Notes: generated by a model not told the origin, from the sequence alone. 20,406 nt of DNA from Caulobacteraceae bacterium UBA5005 (GCA_002398405.1 DGYN01000046.1:1-20406); one strand, 5' to 3'. Shown: positions 1 to 6,654, counted from the stretch's first letter. Numbers and translations are program-made.

Positions 1-366
1 GTGATGGACGAACAGCGCTACCTGAGCATCGTCGACCGCGCCAAGGACATGCTGATCCGCGGCGGCGAGAACATCTACTGCATCGAGGTCGAGAACTGTC
101 TCTACGACCATCCGGCGGTGATGGACGCGGCCCTGGTCGGCATCCCGCACAAGACCCTGGGCGAGGAGCCGGCGGCCGTCGTCACCCTGAAGCCTGGCGC
201 GGAGGCCTCCGAGGCCGAGCTGCGCGCCTTCGTCGCTGATCGCCTGGCGGCCTTCAAGGTGCCGGTGAAGATCGTCTTCTGGCACGAGACCTTGCCGCGC
301 AACGCCAACGGCAAGATCATGAAGAACGAGCTCAAGAAGCTCTTCGAAGATGAAAAGGCGGCCTGA
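1..366 (+). CDS. Acyl-CoA synthetase (AMP-forming), C-terminal fragment
   Basis: This is the last 121 residues of an AMP-forming acyl-CoA or fatty-acid-CoA ligase, cut by the window edge. The fragment opens in the hinge region: a VDRAKDMLIRGGENIY stretch (residues 11-26) matches the A8 hinge motif of the ANL superfamily. It ends in the mobile C-terminal domain with PRNANGKIMKNEL, where K105 aligns with the conserved catalytic lysine of the adenylation half-reaction. Family members join a carboxylic acid to CoA with ATP in the cytoplasm. The true start lies upstream; the GTG at base 1 is an internal codon. The next gene starts directly after its TGA. Substrate cannot be told from this part. 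The family call is safe; fatty-acid versus aromatic or other acid specificity is open. Confidence 0.93.
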   Translation: MMDEQRYLSIVDRAKDMLIRGGENIYCIEVENCLYDHPAVMDAALVGIPHKTLGEEPAAVVTLKPGAEASEAELRAFVADRLAAFKVPVKIVFWHETLPRNANGKIMKNELKKLFEDEKAA

Positions 367-888
367 TTGCTGATCGTTGGTATCGGCGGCACCACCAGGG
401 CCGGGTCCCAGACCGAGCTTGCCCTGCGCGCCGCCCTTTCGCAGGCGGCCCTCCTGGGCGCGGAGACACGCCTGTTCGGCGGGGCGGAACTTGTCGGCCA
501 GCCGATCTATGATCCGCAGGACGAGGGCGGCCGGTCGTCGCGGGGTGATCTTGTCGAGGCGGTGCGCGCCGCCGACGGCCTGATCATCGCCAGCCCCGGC
601 TATCACGGCTCGATCTCAGGGCTGGTCAAGAACGCCCTCGACGGCCTGGAGGATTTGCGCGCCGACGAGCGGCCCTATCTCGACGGCCGGGCGGTGGGCC
701 TGATCGTCACCGCCGAGGGATCGCAGGGGGCGGCCGGCGCCCTGGCGGCCCTGCGCGCCATCGTCCATTCCCTGCGCGGCTGGCCAACCCCTCTCGGGGT
801 CTGCCTCAATGTCGGGGCGCCGCATGAACAGGATCAGGCGCGGATCGCCCTGGTGGCCCGCCAGGTGGTAGAGTTTGCCGGGAAGTGA
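367..888 (+). CDS. NADPH-dependent FMN reductase-like flavoprotein
   Basis: The 173-residue product has the flavodoxin-like fold of NADPH-dependent FMN reductases and chromate/quinone reductases. An early beta strand leads into a phosphate-binding loop, GGTTRAGS (residues 7-14), and a second flavin-contact segment, SPGYHGSISGLVKNALDGLE, follows at about residues 77-96. The family reduces flavin or quinone-like acceptors with NAD(P)H in the cytoplasm. The start is a TTG at 367 immediately after the upstream TGA, suggesting translational coupling to the acyl-CoA synthetase; no better ATG or GTG retains the N-terminal strand. Its end overlaps the next gene by four bases (GTGA). It could supply reduced flavin to an oxygenase, but none is visible here. 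Physiological acceptor unknown. Confidence 0.85.
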   Translation: MLIVGIGGTTRAGSQTELALRAALSQAALLGAETRLFGGAELVGQPIYDPQDEGGRSSRGDLVEAVRAADGLIIASPGYHGSISGLVKNALDGLEDLRADERPYLDGRAVGLIVTAEGSQGAAGALAALRAIVHSLRGWPTPLGVCLNVGAPHEQDQARIALVARQVVEFAGK

Positions 889-1292
889 CTGAGTGGTTCG
901 CCCGGCCCCTGGTCTTCGTCCGTGATGCTCAGGCGTCGCTTGCCTTCTATGTCGAGACGTTCGGCTTCACCCAGGCGTGGCGCTACGAGGAGGAGGGGCG
1001 CCTGCTGATCGCTCAGGTCAGCCGGGCCGGGACCGAACTGATCCTCACCGAGCAGTGGCCCCAAAAAGCCGGGTCGAGCGTCATCTTTATCTCGCTCAAT
1101 CCGCCCGGCCTGACCGACGACACGCCCGCCGTCGTGCGCTTTGCGGCCGAGACCGCCGCCATTGACGCCGCCAAGGCCGACTTCGAGGCCCGCGGAGCCG
1201 AGGTCCATGAGGGCCAGTGGGGCTATCGCCTCGTCGTGGTCAAGGATCCGGACGGCAACGAGCTTTGGCTCAACTACCCGAACGCGCCTTAA
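885..1292 (+). CDS. VOC (glyoxalase/bleomycin resistance) fold protein
   Basis: The 135-residue protein is a single vicinal-oxygen-chelate unit. It shows the two beta-alpha-beta modules typical of the fold: LVFVRDAQASLAFYVETFGF near the N-terminus and VVVKDPDGNELWLNYP near the C-terminus. Such proteins include glyoxalases, dioxygenases and drug-binding proteins, so the reaction cannot be assigned. The GTG start at 885 overlaps the stop of the flavin reductase gene (GTGA), which fixes the start and indicates coupling. Its TAA stop interlocks with the stop of the convergent short-chain dehydrogenase gene in the four bases TTAA at 1289-1292. A second, unrelated VOC gene sits at 4110-4472 on the other strand. 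Confidence 0.85.
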   Translation: MTEWFARPLVFVRDAQASLAFYVETFGFTQAWRYEEEGRLLIAQVSRAGTELILTEQWPQKAGSSVIFISLNPPGLTDDTPAVVRFAAETAAIDAAKADFEARGAEVHEGQWGYRLVVVKDPDGNELWLNYPNAP

Positions 1293-2101
1293 GCGCCGGG
1301 GAACCGCAGAGGCCCGCGTCCGGCGACCGGGTGCGAACTCGAAAGCCCGCCGTCGACCACATAGGCCTGACCGTTCACATAGCTCGCCTCGTCGGAGGCC
1401 AGGAACAGGGCGGCGTTGGCGATCTCGATGGGTTCGCCCCCGCGTTGCAGGGGGTTGAGCTGGCCGATCTTACCTTCGGTGCCCTTGGCTCTGGCGCGGT
1501 CGTAGACGCTCTTGGTCATGCCGGTCTCGATGAGGCCGGGGCAGATGCCGTTGACCCGAATGCCGGTGCCGAAGAGTTCCTGAGATGCGGTCTGGACGAG
1601 GTTGATCACCCCGGCCTTTGACGCCGAATAGGGGGCAGGGCCGGCGCCATAGCGCAGTCCCGCGACCGATGCAGTGCAGATGATCGAGCCCTTGCCGTTG
1701 GGGATCATCGCCTGGGCGGCGTGCTTGATCATCAGGAAGGGCCCGATGAGGTTGACGCGCAGCAGGGTCGACCAGTCCTCAGGCGTTTGTTCCAGGAAGG
1801 AGCGGAAGCCCATGGCGCCGGACGACACGCCCGCGTTGGCCCAGGCGATGTCGAGGCGGCCGTATTCACTCACGGCGGTGGCGACCCATTTGATGACATC
1901 GTCCTCATTGCCCGCGTCGCCGTTGAGGGAGATGGCCTTGCCGCCGGCCGCATGGATTTCTCGCACCGTCTCCTCGACGCCCGCCGAAAGGTCGGTGGCG
2001 ACCACGGAGGCGCCTTCAGAGGCGAACAGCTTGGCGCTCGCCCGGCCAATGCCGCTCCCTGCGCCGCTGATCAGCGCAACCTTGCCCGAAAGCCTTCCCA
2101 T
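1289..2101 (-). CDS. Short-chain dehydrogenase/reductase (SDR)
   Basis: The product is a 270-residue classical SDR, an NAD(P)-dependent alcohol/ketone oxidoreductase of the cytoplasm. Visible motifs are the Rossmann loop SGAGSGIG (residues 12-19), D37 at the end of the second strand (favours NAD over NADP), NAG at 89-91, N117, S145, and the catalytic Y158-S-A-S-K162. The ATG at 2101 has an AAGGAA Shine-Dalgarno nine bases upstream. It is the last gene of a minus-strand run of acyl-CoA catabolic genes, 77 bp after the enoyl-CoA hydratase-like gene, so a 3-hydroxyacyl-CoA or related alcohol dehydrogenase role is a reasonable inference. That 77 bp gap may hold its own promoter. The C-terminal tail (SSSHPVAGRGPLRFPGA) is slightly longer than usual. 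Confidence 0.92.
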   Translation of the reverse strand: MGRLSGKVALISGAGSGIGRASAKLFASEGASVVATDLSAGVEETVREIHAAGGKAISLNGDAGNEDDVIKWVATAVSEYGRLDIAWANAGVSSGAMGFRSFLEQTPEDWSTLLRVNLIGPFLMIKHAAQAMIPNGKGSIICTASVAGLRYGAGPAPYSASKAGVINLVQTASQELFGTGIRVNGICPGLIETGMTKSVYDRARAKGTEGKIGQLNPLQRGGEPIEIANAALFLASDEASYVNGQAYVVDGGLSSSHPVAGRGPLRFPGA

Positions 2102-2128
2102 GGCGACGTTTCCTTCTTCGCGTTTGGG

Positions 2129-2159
2129 CTCATAGGCCGCGAGCGGGCGGCCAAGTCAA
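2129..2159 (-). promoter_or_regulatory. Candidate promoter for the SDR gene with inverted repeat in its spacer
   Basis: Read on the minus strand, TTGACT (2154-2159) resembles a -35 box, and CTATGA or TATGAG about 18-19 bases on could serve as -10. The spacer holds the inverted repeat GGCCGC (2135-2140) and GCGGCC (2147-2152) separated by six bases. This may be an operator, or an RNA stem attenuating read-through from the upstream operon genes. The spacing is slightly long for a sigma-70-type promoter, so this is tentative. Confidence 0.35.
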
Positions 2160-2178
2160 ACACTTGTTCGGCGTCGCC

Positions 2179-2934
2179 CTATCGTCCCTGGAAATTCCCC
2201 GGCCGGCGTTCGTTCACCGAGCGGACGCCCTCGGCGAAGTCCTCGGTTTGGCGAAGCCAGGTTTGCTCTTTCAGCTCAATGTCGGTCTGGGCTTTCACGG
2301 CGGCGGCCAGGCCCGTGCGCAGGGTCTGGCGGGTGGCCTGCACCGCGAGCGGGGCGTTTTCGGCCAGTTCCCGAGCCAGAGCCAGGGCCGCGCCGCGGAC
2401 CTCTGCGACCGGGGCGACGGCGTCGGCGAGGCCCCAGGAAACAGCTTCGTCAGCTTTGATCCGGCGGCCGGTAAGGTGCATCAGGTGGGCGCGCTGGACC
2501 CCCACGAGGCGGGGCAGGGTGTAGGTCAGGCCAAAGCCAGGATGGAAGCCGAGCTTGGTGAAGTTGGCGGAAAACTTGGCGTCCTCGGCCGCCACGCGGA
2601 AGTCGGCGACGAGAGCCAGGCCCAGGCCAGCCCCCACCGCGGCGCCCTGCACCGCCGCCACAATCGGCTTCTTCACCGAGAACAGGCGCACCGCCTGGAC
2701 GTAGAGATCGCCCACCGAAATGGTCTTCTCGCCAGGCGTCTGGAAATCGGCTCCGGCGCAGAAATTCTTGCCCGCGGTGCAGAGGATCGTGGCGCGGATT
2801 TCAGCATCGGCATCGAGGGCCTCAAGCGCATCGGCGAGCGCCGCCATGGATGGCACCGAAACGTGGTTGTTCGGCGGGCGATTGAACTCGACGATAGCGA
2901 CGTGGCCATCTCGGGCGACGGTGACTTCACTCAT
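2179..2934 (-). CDS. Enoyl-CoA hydratase/isomerase (crotonase) family protein
   Basis: The 251-residue product has the crotonase fold: an oxyanion-hole segment FCAGAD (58-63), the second oxyanion region GAAVGAGLGLALVAD (97-111), and PGFGLTYTLPRLVG in the middle. In rat mitochondrial hydratase two glutamates (E144, E164) add water across the double bond. By alignment the matching positions here are G105 and F125, so both acid/base residues are missing. CoA binding should be kept, but a simple hydratase reaction is doubtful; an isomerase, another crotonase reaction or a non-catalytic role is possible. The ATG at 2934 starts one base after the stop of the acyl-CoA dehydrogenase gene, which supports this start over a start 63 bases upstream inside that gene. 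Translational coupling is likely. Confidence 0.88.
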   Translation of the reverse strand: MSEVTVARDGHVAIVEFNRPPNNHVSVPSMAALADALEALDADAEIRATILCTAGKNFCAGADFQTPGEKTISVGDLYVQAVRLFSVKKPIVAAVQGAAVGAGLGLALVADFRVAAEDAKFSANFTKLGFHPGFGLTYTLPRLVGVQRAHLMHLTGRRIKADEAVSWGLADAVAPVAEVRGAALALARELAENAPLAVQATRQTLRTGLAAAVKAQTDIELKEQTWLRQTEDFAEGVRSVNERRPGNFQGR

Positions 2935-2935
2935 C

Positions 2936-4099
2936 CTAGCGTTTCCCAAGCAGATTGCGGGCGACCACCATGCGGTGGACCTCGGAGGGGCCGTCATAGA
3001 TGCGCATGTTGCGTACCTGGCTGGCCATCATGTGCAGCGGCAGTTCCTTGGTCATGCCCATGGCGCCGTGGGCCTGCATGACGTGGTCGACGACCTCCCA
3101 GGCCATTTCGGTGGCGAACACCTTGACCATGGAGATCTCGTTGCGGGCCTGGCTTCCCTTGTCGAGCTTCCAGGCGGCCTCGTAGGTCATCAGGCGGGCG
3201 GCGTGGATTTTCATCGCCGCATCCGCGATCCACCACTGGACGGCCTGTCGGTCGGACAGCGGCGCGCCGAAGGTGACGCGGGTTGGGGCGAACTCGATCA
3301 GCATGTCGAGCGCCCGTTGCGCGATGCCGATGCACCAGGCGGCCATCTGCAGGCGGCGGGTGCCGAGGCGAAGCTGCATGGGGGCGAACCCCTGGCCCTC
3401 GACGCCGAGCAGTTTTTCCGCCGGAACGCGGCAATCCTCTAGAGCCACCTCATAGGTGTTGGCGCCGCCGATCATGGGGATCTTGCGCAGCACGTGGAAG
3501 CCGGGAACGTCGCGGTCGACCAGGAATGCGGAGATGCCGCCCCGCGCGCCCTTCTCCTTGTCGGTCACCGCCATGACGATGGTGAAGTCGGCCTCGGCGG
3601 CGCGGGAGGTCCAGATTTTGCGGCCGTTGATCACCCAGTCGTCCCCGTCGCGCACCGCGCGGGTGATCATGCCGGCGGGGTCGGCGCCGGCGCCCGGTTC
3701 GGAGATGCCGATGGCGCTGATCGTTTCACCCCGGACGTAGGGCGCCAGATACTGCTCGCGCTGCTGGTCCGTGACCGTGGCGGCCAGCATCCTAAGATTC
3801 GGGCTGTCCGGCGGCAGGTAGTAGGGGACGACGGTCTTGCCCATCTCCTCATTGACCCCGACCATGGCGACGGTCGGAAGGTCCATGCCGCCCAGTTCTT
3901 CCGGCGCATCCAGGCCCCAGAGCCCCATGTCGCGGGAGACTTTATCGACCCGCTCGCGCTCTTCCTTGGTCATAGACGAGCTTTCGCCCACCGCCTCGCG
4001 GGCCAGGATCTTGGGCTCCAGCGGCAGGAGCTCATCGCGCACGAAACGCGCGACGAGGTCCTTGAGCATGCGGTGCTCTTCGTCGAGTTCAAAGTTCAT
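2936..4099 (-). CDS. Acyl-CoA dehydrogenase
   Basis: The 387-residue product is a full-length FAD-dependent acyl-CoA dehydrogenase, which makes a trans-2,3 double bond in an acyl-CoA and passes electrons to electron-transfer flavoprotein. The N-terminal helical domain is followed by the substrate/flavin strand motif AIGISEPGAGADPAG and WVINGRKIWTS in the middle domain, and by the C-terminal helical domain with QAHGAMGMTKE. The catalytic base region reads IYDGPSEVHR, with Asp (about residue 369) where short- and medium-chain enzymes often have Glu; this resembles the ACAD10/ACAD11-like branch. The ATG at 4099 lies ten bases after the VOC stop codon; an in-frame GTG four codons earlier in CDS terms is an alternative. 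Member of the minus-strand catabolic operon. Confidence 0.95.
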   Translation of the reverse strand: MNFELDEEHRMLKDLVARFVRDELLPLEPKILAREAVGESSSMTKEERERVDKVSRDMGLWGLDAPEELGGMDLPTVAMVGVNEEMGKTVVPYYLPPDSPNLRMLAATVTDQQREQYLAPYVRGETISAIGISEPGAGADPAGMITRAVRDGDDWVINGRKIWTSRAAEADFTIVMAVTDKEKGARGGISAFLVDRDVPGFHVLRKIPMIGGANTYEVALEDCRVPAEKLLGVEGQGFAPMQLRLGTRRLQMAAWCIGIAQRALDMLIEFAPTRVTFGAPLSDRQAVQWWIADAAMKIHAARLMTYEAAWKLDKGSQARNEISMVKVFATEMAWEVVDHVMQAHGAMGMTKELPLHMMASQVRNMRIYDGPSEVHRMVVARNLLGKR

Positions 4100-4109
4100 G
4101 GCGGTCACA

Positions 4110-4472
4110 CTAGCGGCGAGTGAACCGGAGGCAATGGCCGTCCGGATCCCGAACATAGAACTCGCGCGTTCCCCAGCTCTGGTCGACCGGCCCTTCCTCG
4201 ACAGGGGAGACGCCGCCGGTGGGAGGCCTCAGGCCGCGTTCTACGAATGACTTGAAGAGGCGGTCTACATTGCGCTCCAGGACCACGACCGCCTGGCCAA
4301 ACGCCCCGTCGCCGGCATGGCTCGACAGGTGCAGTTCACGGCCCTTGCGCTTGAGCACGCAATGCGCCGGATCGCCGAAATCGTCGTCCAGACACCGGAA
4401 GTCGAGGACCTGGGTATAGAACTCGACACTGCGCCTCATGTTGGCGACCCTAAGTGTTGGGATCAGGGTCAT
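4110..4472 (-). CDS. VOC family protein, ShBle-like
   Basis: The 120-residue product carries a single VOC domain: an N-terminal TLRVANMRRSVEFYTQVLDF module and a C-terminal REFYVRDPDGHCLRF strand. The pattern is closest to bleomycin-resistance-like and glyoxalase-like proteins that bind small hydrophobic ligands. ATG 4472 is chosen because the VOC fold begins there; the frame stays open upstream but that part shadows the metallo-beta-lactamase gene. It lies 16 bases after that gene and ten bases before the acyl-CoA dehydrogenase gene, so it is inside the operon. A ligand-binding or isomerase/epimerase role acting on the pathway substrate is possible; the sequence does not decide this. Confidence 0.85.
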   Translation of the reverse strand: MTLIPTLRVANMRRSVEFYTQVLDFRCLDDDFGDPAHCVLKRKGRELHLSSHAGDGAFGQAVVVLERNVDRLFKSFVERGLRPPTGGVSPVEEGPVDQSWGTREFYVRDPDGHCLRFTRR

Positions 4473-4488
4473 GCCAGGGGCCGTCCGG

Positions 4489-5418
4489 TCAGGGCAGGTC
4501 GGCCCAGGCGATGCGCACCGCGCCCGCCAGCCTGTTGGCGTCCGGATAGCGGTCGCGCAGTTCGGCCTGGATCGCCGTGGTCGCCTCCGCCTGGGTCTTG
4601 CCCTCGCGCTTGAGGGCGGCCGCGCGGGTGCGGACCAGGTTGAAATAGGTCTTGTAGCCGGCGATCTGCTCGGGTCCGCCCAGCGCCGCATGGGCGCCGA
4701 TGACGTGTTTGGGCTTGAGGGCCTCGAACCGGTCCTGGCTCGCCAGCCAGGTGGCGAGAGTCGATCCCTGGGCCGGATTCGGCTGGATCGCCATGGTGAC
4801 ATCGCCGGAAAACAGCACGGCGTCGCCTTCCACGAAGGTCGCGGTATCGCCCAGGGTGTGATTGCGGCCCATGGCCATGATGCGGACGCGCACCCCGCCC
4901 AGGTCCAGGACATGCTCCTTGTCGAAGCTGATGTCGGCCGCCCGGTAGGTCATGCCGCGCAGCAGGTCCGCCGTCACCGCCGAACGCTGCGAGAAGGTGT
5001 TGGCCAGGCCCATGCCCGAGGCGGCGATATCCGCGTCCTGATCCTTAGAGCGGATCAGCTTGAAGCCCTTGAAGGCGTTGGCCCCAAGGTCGTGTTCCGG
5101 ATGAGTGTGGGTGGTGACGAGATAAAGCTCCCGCGTCGCGGGCCCGAGTTTGGCGACCTCACGCAGGATGATCTCGCCGTTCCTGTCGCCAAGGCCGGTG
5201 TCGATGACCAGCGTCCCCCGCGTTCCGCGCACAATGCCGACATTGGGAACCAGGGGGGTGCGGAAATCCGGAATCGCCCAGACGTGCTCACTGATCTTCT
5301 GGGTGGCGTTCTCACGGACCAGAGGGTCGGCGGCCGGGGCGGGCGCCGCCGGGGGCTGAGCGGCCAGTGGCGTCGCCAGGACGAGCGCCGCGGCGATGGC
5401 GAGGCCGAGCCGCGTCAT
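4489..5418 (-). CDS. Exported metallo-beta-lactamase-fold hydrolase
   Basis: The 309-residue product begins with a secretion signal (hydrophobic residues 5-19, likely cut near A20-Q21), followed by an Ala/Pro linker and a metallo-beta-lactamase domain. Metal ligands visible are H104, H106 and H109 in THTHPEHD, H187 in GRNHTLGDT, D206 in FSGDVTM and H243 in GAHA. E108 stands where most family members have Asp (HxHxDH), which normally binds the second metal, so the dinuclear site may differ. It is probably periplasmic. The ATG overlaps the stop of the upstream NTF2-like gene by four bases (ATGA). In an operon otherwise full of acyl-CoA enzymes, hydrolysis of an external ester, lactone or thioester to feed the pathway is a plausible inference. 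A true beta-lactamase is not indicated. Confidence 0.88.
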   Translation of the reverse strand: MTRLGLAIAAALVLATPLAAQPPAAPAPAADPLVRENATQKISEHVWAIPDFRTPLVPNVGIVRGTRGTLVIDTGLGDRNGEIILREVAKLGPATRELYLVTTHTHPEHDLGANAFKGFKLIRSKDQDADIAASGMGLANTFSQRSAVTADLLRGMTYRAADISFDKEHVLDLGGVRVRIMAMGRNHTLGDTATFVEGDAVLFSGDVTMAIQPNPAQGSTLATWLASQDRFEALKPKHVIGAHAALGGPEQIAGYKTYFNLVRTRAAALKREGKTQAEATTAIQAELRDRYPDANRLAGAVRIAWADLP

Positions 5419-5876
5419 TTGGGTTTCGCCAGGAGCGAACAGTCCAGCTTGGAGATGCCTCCGCCCATCACCGAGACGCGCCAGCCCTCGGGCAGCTTGC
5501 GCAGGGTGTAGTAGCTGGTGAGATCCTTGGCCAGGAACGTGCCGTCGGTCTTCAGCCGGGAGAACTTCAGCTCGACCAGGGCAAGGTCCGGGGCCGCCAG
5601 GCAGCTGTCGACATTATGGAGCTCGGAGTGGTCGTAGCCCCTGGCCTTCAGGCTATCGAAGTTGGCCTGCAGCCCTTCCTTCTTCTGCATGGGGTTGGCG
5701 GGATTGTCGAACTTGTAGATGCGGCTGGTGATCGCCGCGGCGTCGCCGGCGTTCCACAGCTTGAAGTAGTCGCGGATCAGCGCCTCGGCCTCCGGCGCCT
5801 TGGCCTGGGCCAGGGCCGCGCCTGCCAAAAGGGCGGCCGCGGCCGCCACAAACATGCTTCTCGCCAACGTCGACAT
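5415..5876 (-). CDS. Exported NTF2-like (SnoaL-type) protein
   Basis: The 153-residue product has a signal peptide (residues 1-23, cleavage predicted after ALA-23) and a small alpha+beta domain that starts EAEALIRDYFKLWNAGDAAAI, the usual opening helix of nuclear-transport-factor-2-like proteins. The family ranges from isomerases and cyclases to ligand-binding or accessory proteins; catalytic residues cannot be assigned. ATG 5876 is preferred because GGGAGG lies four bases upstream; the longer TTG start at 5888 would consume that site. It is the first gene of the minus-strand operon and is coupled to the metallo-beta-lactamase gene through an ATGA overlap. The two exported proteins likely act together in the periplasm (inference from the coupling). 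Confidence 0.75.
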   Translation of the reverse strand: MSTLARSMFVAAAAALLAGAALAQAKAPEAEALIRDYFKLWNAGDAAAITSRIYKFDNPANPMQKKEGLQANFDSLKARGYDHSELHNVDSCLAAPDLALVELKFSRLKTDGTFLAKDLTSYYTLRKLPEGWRVSVMGGGISKLDCSLLAKPK

Positions 5877-5899
5877 GGATCCTCCCAAGCTGCTTTGAG

Positions 5900-5930
5900 G
5901 CCGACCCTAGCGCGATGTCGGCCCGCCGAC
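5900..5930. promoter_or_regulatory. Operator-like array of GCCGAC half-sites
   Basis: Three copies of the same six bases occur: GCCGAC (5900-5905), its inverse GTCGGC (5917-5922), and GCCGAC (5925-5930). The second and third form the perfect palindrome GTCGGC-CC-GCCGAC, which fills the spacer between the -35 and -10 boxes of the candidate operon promoter. The first overlaps the -10. This is the placement expected for a repressor operator, for example of a TetR-type catabolic regulator; no such regulator gene is in the window. Confidence 0.45.
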
Positions 5931-5932
5931 AA
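5904..5932 (-). promoter_or_regulatory. Candidate housekeeping promoter of the catabolic operon
   Basis: On the minus strand TTGTCG (5927-5932), a 17-base spacer and TAGGGT (5904-5909, inside GCTAGGGTC) fit the Caulobacter sigma-73 style TTGnCg...GCTAnnnC. A start near 5897 would give a leader of about 20 bases before the GGGAGG ribosome site and ATG 5876. The -35 box is only three bases from the -35-like box of the divergent hemerythrin gene. Confidence 0.5.
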
Positions 5933-5935
5933 AGC

Positions 5936-5960
5936 GGAACCATTGCCGGGTCGGAGGGTT
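5936..5960 (+). promoter_or_regulatory. Candidate EcfG/SigT general-stress promoter of the hemerythrin gene
   Basis: GGAAC (5936-5940), 16 bases, then GGTT (5957-5960) matches the alphaproteobacterial general stress promoter GGAAC-N16/17-CGTT except for one base in the -10 part. Transcription would begin near 5967, leaving about 30 bases with a GGAGAGGA ribosome site before ATG 5997. Confidence 0.5.
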
Positions 5961-5996
5961 GCTGAAGCCAACACCAACACTTCCCCGGAGAGGACC

Positions 5997-6524
5997 ATGG
6001 CCACTGCCGCGACGCGCGCGAGCGCTTCCAAGACCAAAACCAAGAGCCCCCCTGCCAAGGCCAAGGGCCCGGACGCCATCAAGCTATTGAAGGATGACCA
6101 CGACGAAGCCGAGGCCCTGTTCGAGCAGTTCGAAAAGGCCCGCTCGCCCGACAAGAAAAAGAAGATCGCCGGCAAGGTGTGCCTGGCGCTCACCGTCCAC
6201 ACCCAGATTGAGGAAGAGCTCTTCTATCCGGCCTGCAAGGGCGAGGTGGAGGAGGATCTGCTGGACGAGGCCTATGTCGAGCACAACGGCGCCAAACAGC
6301 TGATCGCCGAGATCGAGGCGGGCTCGCCTGCGGACCAACGCTGGGAAGCCAAGGTCACGGTGCTCTCCGAGTACATCAAGCACCACGTCAAGGAAGAAGA
6401 GATGAAGGACGGTCTCTTCGCCCAGGCGAAAAAGGCCAAGATCGACATGAAGGCGCTGGGCGCGCGAATGGCCGCCCGCAAGACGGAACTGATGGCGCAG
6501 TTCAAGGCGGCGAAGCCGAACTGA
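5997..6524 (+). CDS. Hemerythrin-like (HHE) domain protein
   Basis: The 175-residue cytoplasmic protein has a Lys/Ala/Pro-rich tail (residues 8-24, KTKTKSPPAKAK) followed by a four-helix hemerythrin domain. Candidate di-iron ligands are H35 (KDDHDEAE), H68 and E72 (VHTQIEE), H96 (VEHNGAK), and H130 with E134 (HHVKEEE), matching the H...HxxxE...H...HxxxE pattern. Hemerythrins bind oxygen or nitric oxide through a di-iron centre and take part in oxygen sensing, iron handling or oxidative stress defence. The ATG at 5997 has GGAGAGGA just upstream and excludes a long upstream shadow extension. The basic tail resembles histone-H1-like or DNA-binding tails; whether it binds DNA is unknown. A candidate EcfG promoter precedes it and a KGG stress gene follows. 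Confidence 0.92.
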   Translation: MATAATRASASKTKTKSPPAKAKGPDAIKLLKDDHDEAEALFEQFEKARSPDKKKKIAGKVCLALTVHTQIEEELFYPACKGEVEEDLLDEAYVEHNGAKQLIAEIEAGSPADQRWEAKVTVLSEYIKHHVKEEEMKDGLFAQAKKAKIDMKALGARMAARKTELMAQFKAAKPN

Positions 6525-6591
6525 TGACCCTGTCTGTCACCAGCACCCCGACCCAAGTTCGCGTTCGTGAACACGACGTGACCGGAAGACT

Positions 6592-6616
6592 CGAACTCTT
6601 CCGCTTCGAGATCGTT
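6592..6616 (+). promoter_or_regulatory. Candidate EcfG/SigT promoter of the KGG gene
   Basis: CGAAC (6592-6596), 16 bases, CGTT (6613-6616) matches GGAAC-N16-CGTT at eight of nine positions. A start near 6623 leaves a leader of about 32 bases containing AGGAAGG before ATG 6655. The region also holds a CGGAAGA/TCTTCCG stem (6583-6589 with 6597-6603) that overlaps the -35 half and could instead be a weak terminator for the hemerythrin gene. Confidence 0.5.
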
Positions 6617-6654
6617 TGAGAGTGAGAGCACCAGTTATGAGGAAGGACGCTCCT

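Noticed and set aside
2164..3081. Long plus-strand open frames opposite the crotonase and dehydrogenase genes
   Set aside because: They are antisense shadows of high-GC coding regions; the minus-strand frames carry clear family motifs.
4473..4913. Long N-terminal extension of the second VOC frame, as a fusion with the metallo-beta-lactamase region
   Set aside because: The extension is an out-of-frame shadow of the metallo-beta-lactamase gene with no domain pattern; ATG 4472 starts the VOC fold.
5367..5996. N-terminal extension of the hemerythrin frame back to 5367
   Set aside because: It crosses two minus-strand genes and the promoter region; ATG 5997 has a good ribosome site and begins the recognisable protein.
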